From the IMG/VR virus record IMGVR_UViG_3300019886_000014, positions 1 to 39,237 of that record: DNA of 39,237 nucleotides. One strand, written 5' to 3'. How positions within the stretch are numbered: position 1 is the first letter of the stretch; the number at the start of each line of letters is the position of its first letter. Origin of the DNA: a virus. Below, piece by piece: positions 39,101-39,237 of this stretch. Position numbers and translations under genes: made by a program. Below the pieces are notes generated by a model that saw only the letters and a program-made list of their open reading frames with translations, was not told where the DNA came from and ran no database searches.

Positions 39101-39237
39101 ATCTTCTCCTTTTATATTGTTGCAACTATCGCGTAAAAAAGATGCACAGCTGCCACCGCTCCTGGTGATGCCGTTATAGACCCCGTGCTATTTGAAAGAT
39201 ACAAAGCTCCATTATTCAGAGTAGGACGTGGACTACT
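39093..39237. repeat. Terminal direct repeat, right copy
   Basis: Same as 14-158 apart from C at 39217. It contains the start of the 75-residue gene and the end of the 503-residue fibre gene, as on the left. Confidence 0.95.

Noticed and set aside
1-39237. Temperate lifestyle by analogy with P22
   Set aside because: No integrase, excisionase, or CI/Cro-type pair was recognised. Gene order similar to P22 in the virion module does not imply lysogeny.

Overview
This window is a complete, or almost complete, genome of a tailed phage. Bases 14-158 recur at 39093-39237 with one mismatch, so the unit is circular or terminally redundant and about 39,079 bp long. The order of the virion genes (terminase, portal, scaffold, coat, tail-assembly proteins, three long ejection-type proteins, then tailspike and fibres) is that of P22-like short-tailed phages. 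Shine-Dalgarno sites of the AGGAG type, perfect sigma70-type promoters and a lipobox peptide point to a Gram-negative, probably proteobacterial, AT-rich host. No integrase, excisionase, DNA polymerase, helicase or recognisable endolysin is present, so replication depends largely on the host.

Layout. On the minus strand, a long unit runs from about 28.6 kb down to base 33 and continues through the circular junction to 38152. It starts with a zinc-knuckle protein and the small terminase, and goes through about a dozen small genes. These include an adjacent stand-alone sigma region 4, RNA polymerase alpha-CTD-like protein and second sigma-4-like protein, and four paralogues of an undescribed family, one fused to a primase zinc finger. 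It continues with large terminase, portal, scaffold, coat, tail and ejection proteins, a tailspike-like protein, seven fibre-like proteins, and small membrane proteins that may act in lysis. A second minus-strand block (32048-29885) holds a winged-helix protein that may initiate replication, a small protein, a double-glycine-leader peptide and a VRR-NUC nuclease.

On the plus strand there are two early units (28791-29938 and 33051 to about 35.6 kb). Each is driven by a near-perfect sigma70 promoter carrying the same 13-bp palindrome. A ribbon-helix-helix repressor gene sits next to the second promoter and has a half-site in its own promoter. The second unit encodes four tiny proteins, a YqaJ/lambda-Exo nuclease, RecT, a small lipoprotein and a 25-residue membrane peptide. 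A bacteriocin-like island follows at 35737-36894: two peptides with matching ISGAG leaders and a two-segment membrane protein placed like an immunity gene.

RNA features stand out. A tRNA-like RNA at 18430-18538 has acceptor, D and T arms and an encoded CCA, but a very long hairpin replaces the anticodon arm. A terminator-ended RNA at about 32227-32368 carries 15 nt perfectly complementary to the ribosome-binding regions of two plus-strand genes, including recT, and 12 nt complementary to that of a third, minus-strand gene. A structured RNA lies downstream of a consensus promoter at 37686. All homology statements come from reading the translations by eye; no search was run.
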